DNA of 22,163 nt, taken from contig JBJHBT010000048.1 of the NCBI GenBank assembly GCA_050485645.1, forward strand, positions 1 to 22,163, written 5' to 3'. Positions within the stretch are counted from its first letter, which is position 1. Each line of letters opens with the position of its first letter. Shown in pieces: positions 7,021 through 14,926 of this stretch. The notes beneath the pieces were generated by a model. That model searched no databases. It saw only the letters and a list, made by a program, of their open reading frames with translations, and was not told the DNA's origin. The position numbers and the translations under genes were made by a program. The stretch is from JBJHBP01 sp050485645. GTDB taxonomy: Bacteria; Pseudomonadota; Gammaproteobacteria; Steroidobacterales; Rariloculaceae.

Positions 7021-7752
7021 GTGAAGCCGTGGTTCGTTCGTTTCGTTCTGGCGTTCGCCGTCACTTCGATGACTTCGGCGGTCGCCGTCGCGCAGAATGC
7101 GCCTGCCGCCGACTCCCGCATCGTCCAGAGCCAGGACAGGGCCGCCATCGACGCCGATCTCGACGAACGCCTGGCGCGGGATTGGGGGCTGCAAACCGAG
7201 GAGTGGGCACGCTACCACCAGTTGATGCAGGGACCGCTGGGTGTGTACTCGCCCGGTCTCGATCCCTTCACGGCCCTGGGCATCGAGGCGCGCACGGACG
7301 AGGAACGCCGCCGCTACGCGGAGCTTCAGGTCCAGGCCGAGGCCCGCCGCGTCGAGAAATTGTTGGCATACCAGCGTGCCTATGACGATGCCTGGAAGCG
7401 GCTCCATCCCACGCTTCAACCCGTCGTCCTGACCGATGCCGGCACCCCTCCCGCCACGTCCGGCGCCCTGGGCCGGCTGGCGGTCTTCGTCAAGGACGAC
7501 TGCCCGCCCTGCAAACAGCGCGTGCGGCAATTGCAGACCGCAGGCACGGCCTTCGATCTCTACATGGTCGGCAGCCGCCAGGACGATGCGCGCATCCGGC
7601 AATGGGCGGCCAAGGCGGGCATCGAGCCGGCCAAGGTGCGCGCACGGACCATCACCCTGAATCACGACGCCGGCCGTTGGCTGTCGATCGGTGTACCGGG
7701 CGAACTGCCGGCCGTCGTGCGCGAGGTCAACGGGCAATGGCTGCGTCAGTGA
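7021..7752 (+). CDS. TIGR03759 family integrating conjugative element protein
   Basis: A 243-residue secreted protein starting at GTG 7021 with aggagg 5 bases upstream. It has a signal peptide ending near AVAVAQ (about 25). An alpha-helical middle includes the conserved RDWGLQTEEWARYHQLMQGPLGVYSPGLDP stretch (about 53-82). A C-terminal thioredoxin-like part has the redox motif CPPC at 161-164 (FVKDDCPPCKQRVRQ). This is the family that follows PilL in PFGI-1-like transfer regions. The CPPC pair suggests thiol exchange or disulfide handling in the periplasm for assembly of the mating channel, which is inference. It overlaps the transglycosylase gene by 16 bases. Confidence 0.88.
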   Translation: MKPWFVRFVLAFAVTSMTSAVAVAQNAPAADSRIVQSQDRAAIDADLDERLARDWGLQTEEWARYHQLMQGPLGVYSPGLDPFTALGIEARTDEERRRYAELQVQAEARRVEKLLAYQRAYDDAWKRLHPTLQPVVLTDAGTPPATSGALGRLAVFVKDDCPPCKQRVRQLQTAGTAFDLYMVGSRQDDARIRQWAAKAGIEPAKVRARTITLNHDAGRWLSIGVPGELPAVVREVNGQWLRQ

Positions 7753-8321
7753 GCCTTTGCCGGACAGGCGTCCTGTGCCTGCTCTGTCTCACCGCCTGGA
7801 CCGCGCCCGCCCTGGCGCGGGAGATTCCGCCGCCGGCCTATCAACTGGCCGCGCACGACGCCGGCATTCCCTCGGCGGTGTTGTACGCCGTGGCCTTGCA
7901 GGAAAGCGGCATCGCGCTGCGCGGGCGGCGAACCCCGTGGCCCTGGACCTTGAATGTCGCCGGCCAGGCACGCCGGTTCCAGACCCGCGAGGCCGCCTGC
8001 GCGAACCTCCGGCGCGCGCTGCGGGAGGTGCCGGCGACGCGCATCGACGTTGGTCTGGGGCAGATCAACGTCGGCTACCAGGCGCATCGTTTCGATCACC
8101 CCTGCGAACTGCTGGACCCATACCGGAATCTCGCGGTCGCCGCCGCGATCCTGCGCGAACATCACAGGCCCGGCGATGACTGGCTGCTCGCCATCGGCCG
8201 CTATCACCGCCCCGCCGGTGGCGCACCGGCAGCCCGCTACCGCCACAGCGTTCAAAAACATCTGGCGCGTGTGCAGGGCAGCCCGGTTCCATCCATAGCA
8301 TCGAGGAGTCATCGACCATGA
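7737..8321 (+). CDS. Conjugation lytic transglycosylase (SLT domain)
   Basis: This is a periplasmic peptidoglycan-cleaving enzyme that opens the cell wall for the mating apparatus. The 194-residue protein has a signal peptide (cleavage near PALA-RE, residue 28) and a compact SLT/lysozyme-like domain. The catalytic glutamate is in VALQESGI (about Glu56). The substrate-groove motif GLGQINVGY (106-114) and AIGRYH (152-157) correspond to the family's motifs. An upstream extension of the same frame into the previous gene is rejected because the signal peptide begins at this ATG. The stop overlaps the next start (ATGA). It sits at the position where SLT genes occur in this ICE class. Confidence 0.9.
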   Translation: MAASVSLCRTGVLCLLCLTAWTAPALAREIPPPAYQLAAHDAGIPSAVLYAVALQESGIALRGRRTPWPWTLNVAGQARRFQTREAACANLRRALREVPATRIDVGLGQINVGYQAHRFDHPCELLDPYRNLAVAAAILREHHRPGDDWLLAIGRYHRPAGGAPAARYRHSVQKHLARVQGSPVPSIASRSHRP

Positions 8322-8851
8322 ACATCCGCCTGTGCGTACTGCCTCTGCTGGGTCTGCTGGCTCTCACTGCCCATGCCGCCGACCAGACCCTTGTCGTCGT
8401 CGAGGATCGGGGCGGCGCGTCCGCCTTGCCCTACTACCAGGCGCTGGACCTCCAGCCCCGAAACCCTCGCCAGGCACTACCGCCACCGCATATCGAGGTG
8501 CCGCCGCCGGCGGAACGCCACAGCGAGGCCGACATGCTGCCAGTGCGTTCGACGCTGCTGACGCCGGGCACGGTGGAGCGTCGGGTGATCGAGGTGCCGG
8601 GGCTGCGCCCGCTGTTCCTCGTCGGTGATGACAAACGCTCACGCGCCTGGCTGCGCCAGCGCGTAGAAGTCTTGCGCAAACTGGGCGCGGTCGGCCTCGT
8701 GGTCAACGTCAAGTCCCAGGCCACGCTGGATGCCCTGCGACGCCTGGCACCGGAACTGATCCTGTCCCCGGTCTCCGCCGACGACCTGGCCCGACGACTC
8801 GGCATCCGCCACTACCCCGTGCTCATCACCGCCACGGGAATCGAGCAGTGA
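8318..8851 (+). CDS. TIGR03765 family integrating conjugative element protein
   Basis: A 177-residue protein with a clear signal peptide (cleavage near AHA-AD, residue 20). A proline-rich stretch (about 44-66) is followed by a compact alpha/beta domain (LRPLFLVGDDKRSRAWLRQRVEVLRKLGAVGLVVNV), ending in RHYPVLITATGIEQ. The family is conserved between the transglycosylase and TraD genes in PFGI-1/clc-like elements. Its position and export suggest a periplasmic part of the transfer machine; no activity is known to me. The ATG has gaggag upstream within the end of the transglycosylase gene, whose stop it overlaps. The traD ATG follows its stop by one base. Confidence 0.87.
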   Translation: MNIRLCVLPLLGLLALTAHAADQTLVVVEDRGGASALPYYQALDLQPRNPRQALPPPHIEVPPPAERHSEADMLPVRSTLLTPGTVERRVIEVPGLRPLFLVGDDKRSRAWLRQRVEVLRKLGAVGLVVNVKSQATLDALRRLAPELILSPVSADDLARRLGIRHYPVLITATGIEQ

Positions 8852-8852
8852 T

Positions 8853-11018
8853 ATGGCCCAGCCGCATTCGGTGGAAGTCCTGCTGCGTCCGGCGGTCGAG
8901 CTTTACACCGTCGCGGTCTGCCTCGGCGCCGCCGTTCTCTGCCTCGCCGCCCCCTGGTCGCTGGCACTGAGCCCGCTGGTGGGCCTGGCCGGTGCGCTGG
9001 CCTTTCTGACCTTCGGCACCATCCGCTTCTACGAAGCCTGGGCGATTCTGCGCTATCGCCGCAACATCCGCCGCATGCCGCGCTACGTGATGGCCAGCCG
9101 CGACGTGCCGGTGAGCCAGCATCGTCTGTTCGTGGGCCGGGGTTTTCGCTGGGATCAGCGCCACACCCACAGGTTGATGCAGACATACCGGCCGGAGTTT
9201 CGCCACTACGTCGAGCTGACACCGCTCTACCGATCCGTGCGCCGGCTGGAGGAGCGATTGGAGTTCGCGCCTTTCCCGCTGCCTCTGCTGACCCGCGTGA
9301 CGGCGTGGGACAACCCCTTGAACCCGGTGCGGCCACTGCCGCCGGTCGGCGGCCTGCCACGGTTGCACGGCATCGAACCGCACGAGGTCGATGTGTCGCT
9401 GCCGCTGGGCGAGCGTGTCGGCCACACGCTGGTGCTCGGCACCACCCGTGTCGGCAAAACCCGGCTGGCCGAACTGTTCATCACCCAGGACATCCGCCGC
9501 AAGGGCAATGGTGAGCACGAGGTCGTGATCGTCTTCGATCCGAAAGGCGATGCGGACCTGTTGAAAAGGATGTACGTGGAGGCCCAGCGCGCCGGGCGCG
9601 AGGGCGAGTTCTATGTGTTCCACCTCGGCTGGCCGGACATCTCCGCACGTTACAACGCGGTGGGGCGATTCGGTCGAATCTCGGAAGTCGCCACACGCAT
9701 CGCCGGGCAGCTTTCCGGCGAAGGCAACAGCGCCGCCTTTCGGGAATTCGCCTGGCGTTTCGTCAACATCATCGCCCGTGCGCTGGTGGAGCTGGGACAG
9801 CGCCCCGACTACCTGCTGATCCAGCGCCACGTCATCAACATCGACGCCCTGTTCATCGAGTACGCTCAGCACTTCTTCGCCAAGGCCGAACCGAAAGCCT
9901 GGGAGACCATCGTCCAGCTCGAAGGCAGGCTGAACGACAAGAACATTCCCCGTCACATGGTTGGACGGGAAAAGCGCGTAGTAGCCATAGAACAGTATCT
10001 GTCACAGGTGCGGGTCTATGATCCGGTTCTCGATGGCCTGCGATCAGCGGTGCGCTACGACCGCACCTATTTCGACAAGATCGTCGCATCACTGCTGCCG
10101 CTGCTGGAGAAGCTCACCACGGGAAAGATTTCGCAACTGCTGGCCCCTGATTATTCAGACTTGCGCGACCCCCGGCCGATCTTCGACTGGATGCAGATCA
10201 TCCGCAAACGCGCGGTGGTCTACGTCGGCCTGGATGCGCTCTCGGACGCCGAGGTCGCGGCGGCCGTGGGCAATTCGATGTTCAGCGATTTGGTTTCGGT
10301 GGCCGGCCACATCTACAAATTCGGCATCGACGATGGTTTGCCCGGCGCTTCGACCAGCGCCAAGGTGCCAATCAATGTGCACGCCGACGAGTTCAACGAG
10401 CTGATGGGCGACGAGTTCATCCCGATGGTCAACAAGGGCGGTGGCGCAGGGATACAAGTCACGGCGTATACACAGACGCTCAGCGATATCGAGGCGCGCA
10501 TCGGCAGCCGCGCCAAGGCCGGCCAGGTCATCGGCAACTTCAACAATCTGTTCATGTTGCGGGTGCGCGAGACGGCCACCGCCGAGCTGCTGACCCGGCA
10601 GCTGCCCAAGGTCGAGGTCTACACCACCTCAATCGTCAGCGGGGCAACGGACACTTCCGATCCCCAGGGCCACACCGCCTTCACGTCAAACACTCAGGAT
10701 CGAATCACCTCTACCAGCGTGCCGCTGATCGAGCCCGCGCACGTCGTCAATCTGCCGAAGGGACAGGCCTTCGCACTGCTCGAAGGCGGCAATCTGTGGA
10801 AGATCCGCATGCCTCTGCCTGCACCAGATTCCGACGAGGCCATGCCCAGGGACTTGCAGGCCCTGGCCGGATACATGCGGCAACATTACGTCGAAGCCGG
10901 TGAATGGTGGGAACGTCAGGGGGAGCCTTCCCTGCAAAACGAAACTCTGCCCGAAGACCTGCTTGATGATTTCAAGCAGATGACTGCCGCAGATAACGAG
11001 GGTGTAGATGACTCATGA
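8853..11018 (+). CDS. traD: TraD, type IV conjugative coupling protein (SXT/TOL subfamily)
   Basis: This is the inner-membrane ATPase that brings the relaxase-DNA complex to the secretion channel. The 721-residue protein has two N-terminal membrane helices (about 17-33 and 36-57). Walker A is GTTRVGKT (196-203) and Walker B is VVIVFDPKGD (224-233). The family-typical body includes HADEFNELMGDEFIPMVNKGGGAG and AYTQTLSDIEARIGS. The C-terminal acidic tail (ETLPEDLLDDFKQMT) may contact the relaxosome, which is inference. The length is usual for the TIGR03743 group. It overlaps the following membrane-protein gene by four bases. All key motifs are intact, so the element probably retains coupling function. 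Confidence 0.95.
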   Translation: MAQPHSVEVLLRPAVELYTVAVCLGAAVLCLAAPWSLALSPLVGLAGALAFLTFGTIRFYEAWAILRYRRNIRRMPRYVMASRDVPVSQHRLFVGRGFRWDQRHTHRLMQTYRPEFRHYVELTPLYRSVRRLEERLEFAPFPLPLLTRVTAWDNPLNPVRPLPPVGGLPRLHGIEPHEVDVSLPLGERVGHTLVLGTTRVGKTRLAELFITQDIRRKGNGEHEVVIVFDPKGDADLLKRMYVEAQRAGREGEFYVFHLGWPDISARYNAVGRFGRISEVATRIAGQLSGEGNSAAFREFAWRFVNIIARALVELGQRPDYLLIQRHVINIDALFIEYAQHFFAKAEPKAWETIVQLEGRLNDKNIPRHMVGREKRVVAIEQYLSQVRVYDPVLDGLRSAVRYDRTYFDKIVASLLPLLEKLTTGKISQLLAPDYSDLRDPRPIFDWMQIIRKRAVVYVGLDALSDAEVAAAVGNSMFSDLVSVAGHIYKFGIDDGLPGASTSAKVPINVHADEFNELMGDEFIPMVNKGGGAGIQVTAYTQTLSDIEARIGSRAKAGQVIGNFNNLFMLRVRETATAELLTRQLPKVEVYTTSIVSGATDTSDPQGHTAFTSNTQDRITSTSVPLIEPAHVVNLPKGQAFALLEGGNLWKIRMPLPAPDSDEAMPRDLQALAGYMRQHYVEAGEWWERQGEPSLQNETLPEDLLDDFKQMTAADNEGVDDS

Positions 11019-11764
11019 GCGACCCGGCCGCCATCGCACAACGCCAGCAAGTACAGCAGCGAAGCCTTGGCGCCACAGTGGTCAGTCTACCCTTCCGCTT
11101 CTTCGGCGTGCTGTGCGGATCGCTGTTTCTCTGCATCCTGATCGAATGGATCGGCATGCACCTGTTCTGGCCGGAGCAGGGTTGGCACCATGCGCAAGGC
11201 ATGGTGAGCTACGAGTTGGACCAGTTATCGACCCACTTCACCCGCAGCGTAGTTGTGCAGGAACCGGGGCGCACTGCTCACCGGATGGTCGAAGTCGGAT
11301 ACGAATGGATATTCATCAAGACCGGGATGTTGGACTGGATACAGAACGCCTCTGCGCAGACCCGTGTGGGCAGTAGCGATCCCGTCAGGAATTTCCGCTA
11401 TTACCTCGGGTTGGCCTATATCCACCTGGAAAGCTATCTGATAGCCGCAGCGTACACGTTACTGGTCTTCCTGGTACGGCTGTTGGTGTTGTGCCTGATG
11501 CTGCCATTGTTCCTCATGGCGGCCTTCGTGGGACTCGTGGACGGGTTGGTTCGCCGCGACATCCGTCGCTTCGGCGCGGGCCGCGAATCCGGGTTCGTCT
11601 ATCATAGAGCCAAGGCAACTTTGGTGCCGCTGCTGGTGCTGCCCTGGGTGATCTACCTCGCGTTGCCGATCAGCGTGAGTCCATTGTTGATTCTGCTGCC
11701 CACCGCCGTGCTGCTGGGCGTGGCTGTTGATATTGCGGCGGGGAGCTTCAAGAAGTATTTATAA
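11015..11764 (+). CDS. TIGR03747 family ICE membrane protein
   Basis: A 249-residue inner-membrane protein with hydrophobic segments at about 22-48, 141-178 (probably two helices), 203-219 and 222-240. A soluble periplasmic loop lies between the first and second. The conserved RRDIRRFGAGRESGFVYHRAK stretch (180-200) is typical of the family that follows TraD in these ICEs. Its function is unproven; a TraD partner is a common guess and only inference. The ATG overlaps the traD stop. It is the last gene of the first transfer block: directly after its stop the mer cargo begins with a truncated merB on the opposite strand, so the transfer cluster is interrupted here. Confidence 0.88.
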   Translation: MSDPAAIAQRQQVQQRSLGATVVSLPFRFFGVLCGSLFLCILIEWIGMHLFWPEQGWHHAQGMVSYELDQLSTHFTRSVVVQEPGRTAHRMVEVGYEWIFIKTGMLDWIQNASAQTRVGSSDPVRNFRYYLGLAYIHLESYLIAAAYTLLVFLVRLLVLCLMLPLFLMAAFVGLVDGLVRRDIRRFGAGRESGFVYHRAKATLVPLLVLPWVIYLALPISVSPLLILLPTAVLLGVAVDIAAGSFKKYL

Positions 11765-12041
11765 TCACCCACTTGATTCTGGCCTTGTTGACCTTTCGCG
11801 CTTCGCCAGGTGTGAACGTAAGGGAAACCGGTACGCCAGTTGCGGCGCGTCGCGATAGTACATGTGCGGTCTTGCCGATCAGAGCCGGGAACATCAAGGC
11901 TTCGAGCGCACACCAGGTGTAAAGACGACAGCCATCAATTTCAAAGACATGAGGCGTTCCGCAAAGCATCAGAATCCTCGACGGAGATTGAGGTCTCCGT
12001 AGCTTAGCTTCCAGTTTGCTTTGACTTCGGTCACCCGGCAC
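11748..12041 (-). pseudogene. merB: merB fragment (organomercurial lyase remnant)
   Basis: About 55 codons (11793-11957) clearly derive from MerB: PHVFEIDGCRLYTWCALEALMFP, then ALIGKTAHVLSRRAATGVPVSLTFTP. The first catalytic cysteine is present in WCAL. The usual aspartate three residues later is glutamate here. Everything upstream of about residue 80 of a normal MerB (about 210 residues) is missing, as is the C-terminal half with the second catalytic cysteine. The frame continues into unrelated sequence on both sides and overlaps the end of the TIGR03747 gene and of merA, so it can encode only a chimeric 97-residue peptide. It cannot be an active lyase. It sits downstream of merA, where merB often lies, so it marks the truncated edge of the mer insertion. 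Confidence 0.85.
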
Positions 12042-13677
12042 AGCAAGAAAGCTGCTTCACGTCCTTGCTGAAGGTCTGCGCCGCAAGCTTCAAGCCTTCG
12101 ACCATCGTCAGGTAGGGGAACAGTTGGTCGGCCAGTTCCTGCACAGTCATGCGGTTACGTATCGCAAGTACCGCGGTCTGGATCAGTTCGCCCGCTTCGG
12201 GGGCCACCACCTGCACGCCAATGAGCCGTCCGCTACCTGCCTCGATGACCAGCTTGATAAAGCCGCGTGTGTCGAAGTTGGCCAAGGCGCGCGGTACGTT
12301 GTCCAGCGTGAGCGTGCGGCTGTCGGTTTCGATACCCACCGAGTGCGCTTCCGTCTCCGAGTAGCCCACGGTAGCCACTTGCGGATCGGTGAACACCACG
12401 GCAGGCATGGCGGTCAGGTCGAGCGCCGCTTCGCCGCCGGCCATATTGATCGCCGCCCGGGTGCCGGCCGCTGCTGCGACATACACGAACTGCGGCTGGT
12501 CGGTGCAATCACCGGCAGCGTAGATGTCCGGACTGCTCGTGCGCATGGCGCTGTCGATGGCGATAGCACCTTGAGGATTGAGCTCGACGCCTGCTACTTC
12601 GAGATTCAGGGTGCGGGTGTTCGGTGTCCGGCCGGTGGCAACGAGCAGCTTGTCGGCATGTATTTCCCCTTGTCCGCTCGTGAGCACGAATTCTCCGTCT
12701 GCGTAGGCGACCTGGCTGGCCTGAGTATGGTCCAGCACCTCGATACCTTCGGCGCGAAAAGCGGCCGTGACAGCCTCGCCGATGGCGGAGTCTTCGCGAA
12801 AGAATAGCGTGTTGCGCGCCAGGATCGTCACCTGACTGCCCAGCCGGGCGAAGGCTTGCGCCAGCTCCAGCGCCACCACCGACGATCCGATCACCGCCAG
12901 GCGCCCGGGAATGGTGTCGCTGACCAGGGCCTCAGTGGACGTCCAGTAAGGGGTATCCTTCAGACCAGGAATGGGTGGCACAGCCGGACTGGCACCGGTG
13001 GCGACCAGGCAGCGGTCGAACACCACGGCACGCTCGCCGCCTTCCGCCAGCCGCACGGTCAGTGTGTGCCCATCCTTGAAACGCGCTTCTCCATGCAGCA
13101 CGGTGATGGCCGGGTTGTCATCCAGTATGCCTTCGTACTTGGCGTGGCGCAGCTCTTCGACGCGGGCCTGTTGCTGAGCCAGTAGTTTGCTGCGATCAAT
13201 CGCGGGCACAGTTGTCGCGACACCGCCATCGAACGGGCTTTCCCGGCGCAGATGGGCGATATGGGCAGCACGGATCATGATCTTGGAGGGCACGCAGCCG
13301 ATATTGACGCAGGTGCCGCCGATGGTGCCGCGCTCGATCAGCGTGACTCGCGCACCTTGCTCGGCCGCCTTCAGCGCTGCCGCCATGGCGGCGCCGCCGC
13401 TGCCGATGACGGCGATATGCAAACCGGCACCCTCAAATGCCTCATCTATTTCTGCTGCATTTGTAAGATCACCACCCCGGATCGAGCCTTGATAACCCAA
13501 TGCGGCAATGGCGGCCAGAATTTGGTCGTGACTCACGGCGGTGTCCGCCATGATCTGCGCGCGGCTTTCGGGATAGGACACCACAACGGCATTCACGCCG
13601 GGAATCTTCTCCAAAGCGTCTTTGACATGGGTGGCGCAGGATGTGCAGGTCATGCCATTCACGGTGATTTCGACCAT
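12031..13677 (-). CDS. merA: MerA, mercuric reductase
   Basis: MerA is the cytosolic FAD- and NADPH-dependent enzyme that reduces Hg(II) to volatile Hg(0). The 548-residue protein has an N-terminal heavy-metal domain with GMTCTSC (Cys11, Cys14) and an FAD-binding loop VIGSGGAAMAAA (90-101). The redox pair is in GTCVNIGCVPSK (Cys123, Cys128), and the C-terminal vicinal cysteines LSCCAG (545-546) deliver Hg to the active site. The length is close to Tn501 MerA (about 561). The ATG at 13677 was chosen because the heavy-metal domain begins there and ggag lies 8 bases upstream. The frame extends 29 codons further, but that part overlaps the promoter. It has its own MerR-type promoter and is oriented opposite to merT and merP, an unusual layout. 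All catalytic residues are intact. Confidence 0.97.
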   Translation of the reverse strand: MVEITVNGMTCTSCATHVKDALEKIPGVNAVVVSYPESRAQIMADTAVSHDQILAAIAALGYQGSIRGGDLTNAAEIDEAFEGAGLHIAVIGSGGAAMAAALKAAEQGARVTLIERGTIGGTCVNIGCVPSKIMIRAAHIAHLRRESPFDGGVATTVPAIDRSKLLAQQQARVEELRHAKYEGILDDNPAITVLHGEARFKDGHTLTVRLAEGGERAVVFDRCLVATGASPAVPPIPGLKDTPYWTSTEALVSDTIPGRLAVIGSSVVALELAQAFARLGSQVTILARNTLFFREDSAIGEAVTAAFRAEGIEVLDHTQASQVAYADGEFVLTSGQGEIHADKLLVATGRTPNTRTLNLEVAGVELNPQGAIAIDSAMRTSSPDIYAAGDCTDQPQFVYVAAAAGTRAAINMAGGEAALDLTAMPAVVFTDPQVATVGYSETEAHSVGIETDSRTLTLDNVPRALANFDTRGFIKLVIEAGSGRLIGVQVVAPEAGELIQTAVLAIRNRMTVQELADQLFPYLTMVEGLKLAAQTFSKDVKQLSCCAG

Positions 13678-13733
13678 TGTTTTACTCCATGGGATTTCGG
13701 GGTACAGCAGGCATCGGCCTGCGTTGTAAAGCC

Positions 13734-13764
13734 AAGATAAGCCCGTAGCAAGGTACGGAATCAA
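13734..13764 (-). promoter_or_regulatory. MerR-type operator-promoter for merA
   Basis: On the minus strand -35 ttgatt (13764-13759) and -10 tatctt (13739-13734) are separated by 19 bp. That spacer length is diagnostic of MerR-activated promoters. The spacer carries the dyad ccgta/tacgg of the mer operator. It lies 57 bases upstream of the merA ATG. The leader contains a 6-bp hairpin, gcaggc/gcctgc (13707-13722), of unknown effect. Confidence 0.75.
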
Positions 13765-13953
13765 GCATTATGGATATGGAGGCTGTACACGACCAGCTTA
13801 TGGTGTATGTCAACATAACTGACAAAAAGACGGTGTGGTGCCGGTCACCATGGCCGATGGCGCGGTGCTCGACGAGACCTCGGCACGCAAGGCTGGCACA
13901 GATGCTGGCGTCAGGCTGAATCCTGAAGACGATCGACCAAGGGTAGTACTGTG
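13765..13953. other. Spacer between merR and merA promoter, no gene seen
   Basis: No credible coding region, terminator or operator is seen here. The plus-strand frame running through it from 13835 is antisense to merR for most of its length. A short stretch (13845-13920) has coding-like composition but no recognisable product and may be leftover DNA from the rearrangement that put merA next to merR. Any merR transcript would enter merA through this stretch. Confidence 0.4.
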
Positions 13954-14385
13954 CTATATCGTTTTTGGCAGCGAGGTGCCTTGTAAAGAGTCAATCAAGG
14001 GGCAGTGCGCATTGCCACTCGCGTGCCGGCAAGCGTCCAGAAGATCGGAAAGCGTATTTTCCATCCTTTGCAGTTCGCCGAGTTTTTCCCGGACTTCCAT
14101 CAGTTTGTCTGCGGCTATCCGGCTGACGTCATCGCAGTGTGTCCCGTCCTCCAGTTGTAACAGATTCGCTATTTCACCCAGGCTGAAACCCAGCCACTGG
14201 GCTGTTTTGATAAAGCGCAAACGGGCCAAATCCGCTTCACCGTAGCGCCGTATGCCGCCGTAGGGCTTCTCCGGTTCAGCAAGGAGGCTTTTACGCTGGT
14301 AATAGCGGACGGTTTCCACATGGACCCCCGCCGCTTTGGCGAAAGTCCCGATTGTGTATTTGCATTGTTGCATTGGGTGTTGCAT
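13954..14385 (-). CDS. merR: MerR, mercury-responsive regulator
   Basis: MerR binds the mer operator as a dimer, represses without metal and activates by untwisting the 19-bp spacer when Hg(II) binds. The 143-residue protein has the winged helix-turn-helix (YTIGTFAKAAGVHVETVRYYQRK, GGIRRYGEADLARLRFI) and a long dimer helix (about 84-118). The three Hg-binding cysteines are Cys84, Cys119 and Cys128, with the 35- and 9-residue spacings of Tn501 MerR (82, 117, 126). The ATG at 14385 lies just outside the operator, with ggag inside it; a second ATG four codons later is possible. It is divergent from merC, so its own promoter overlaps the operator and autoregulation is expected. It probably controls all three mer promoters here. 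Confidence 0.96.
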   Translation of the reverse strand: MQHPMQQCKYTIGTFAKAAGVHVETVRYYQRKSLLAEPEKPYGGIRRYGEADLARLRFIKTAQWLGFSLGEIANLLQLEDGTHCDDVSRIAADKLMEVREKLGELQRMENTLSDLLDACRHASGNAHCPLIDSLQGTSLPKTI

Positions 14386-14388
14386 GGC

Positions 14389-14419
14389 TTGACTCCGTAC
14401 CTTGATACGGAATTAAGCT
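14389..14419 (+). promoter_or_regulatory. mer operator-promoter upstream of merC
   Basis: -35 ttgact (14389-14394) and -10 taagct (14414-14419) are 19 bp apart, with the dyad tccgta/tacgga between them. This is the classical merOP, directing merC on the plus strand and overlapping the divergent merR start region. Its -35/-10 core is nearly identical to that at 14896-14926. Confidence 0.9.
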
Positions 14420-14481
14420 TAATCTATTCGTGAAGTAATTGATAGAAAGCAGATACCCCTATTCACCTGGAGGAGCATGTA

Positions 14482-14892
14482 ATGTTGACTAGAGTTTTGG
14501 ATTGGATCACTCGCTTGGGCGACAAGGCCGGTTTCGGCGGCACGCTGGTTGCGGCGGCGGGTTGTTCCGCCTGCTTTCCGGCCCTGGCGGGCATTGGCGC
14601 CAGCCTGGGGCTGGGTTTTCTGGCGCAATGGGAAGGCGTACTGGTAGGCCGGGTGATTCCTGTGATTGCCTTACTGGTCATACTCATCAACATCCTGGGC
14701 TACTTCAGTCACCGCCAGTGGCACCGTACTGTGCTGGGATTGATCGGCCCCGTGCTGGTGCTTATCGGCGCGCGAACCATGAGCGAGTGGTATCTGTACC
14801 CTGGTCTAGCCTTTATGCTGGGGGTGTCGATCTGGGACATGGTATCCGCAAGAAACAAACGCTGCGAACCAAAGGAAGCTAACAACACATAG
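14482..14892 (+). CDS. merC: MerC, inner-membrane mercury transporter
   Basis: MerC carries Hg(II) across the inner membrane to MerA. The 136-residue protein has four membrane helices (about 20-40, 44-72, 84-100 and 104-122). The metal-binding cysteine pair is in AAGCSACFPALAG (Cys28, Cys31), and SHRQWHR and GVSIWD are shared with Tn21 MerC (140 residues). Cys128 near the C terminus also matches the RRCGP-type tail. The ATG has ggagg upstream. It is alone behind its promoter, because a second mer promoter follows its stop codon before merT; in Tn21 merC lies after merP within one operon. It is probably functional and partly redundant with MerT. Confidence 0.93.
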   Translation: MLTRVLDWITRLGDKAGFGGTLVAAAGCSACFPALAGIGASLGLGFLAQWEGVLVGRVIPVIALLVILINILGYFSHRQWHRTVLGLIGPVLVLIGARTMSEWYLYPGLAFMLGVSIWDMVSARNKRCEPKEANNT

Positions 14893-14895
14893 GGC

Positions 14896-14926
14896 TTGAC
14901 TCCGTACCTGACTACGGAATTAAGCT
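14896..14926 (+). promoter_or_regulatory. Second mer operator-promoter, upstream of merT
   Basis: -35 ttgact (14896-14901) and -10 taagct (14921-14926) are again 19 bp apart, with the tccgta/tacgga dyad. It starts 4 bases after the merC stop. The predicted transcript starts near 14933, which supports the GTG at 14967 as the merT start. The copy at 14389 differs mainly in the dyad centre. Confidence 0.9.

Noticed and set aside
6295..7737. Long minus-strand open frame of 480 codons opposite the pilL to TIGR03759 genes
   Set aside because: It is antisense to three recognisable overlapping genes, has a composition rich in Gly/Arg/Gln/His typical of GC-rich shadow frames, and has no domain motif.
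13678..13764. 29-codon N-terminal extension of merA
   Set aside because: It overlaps the MerR-type promoter and precedes the heavy-metal domain start; the ATG at 13677 has a ribosome site.
13835..14245. Plus-strand open frame of 136 codons between merA and merR
   Set aside because: Most of it is antisense to merR and no family resemblance was seen.
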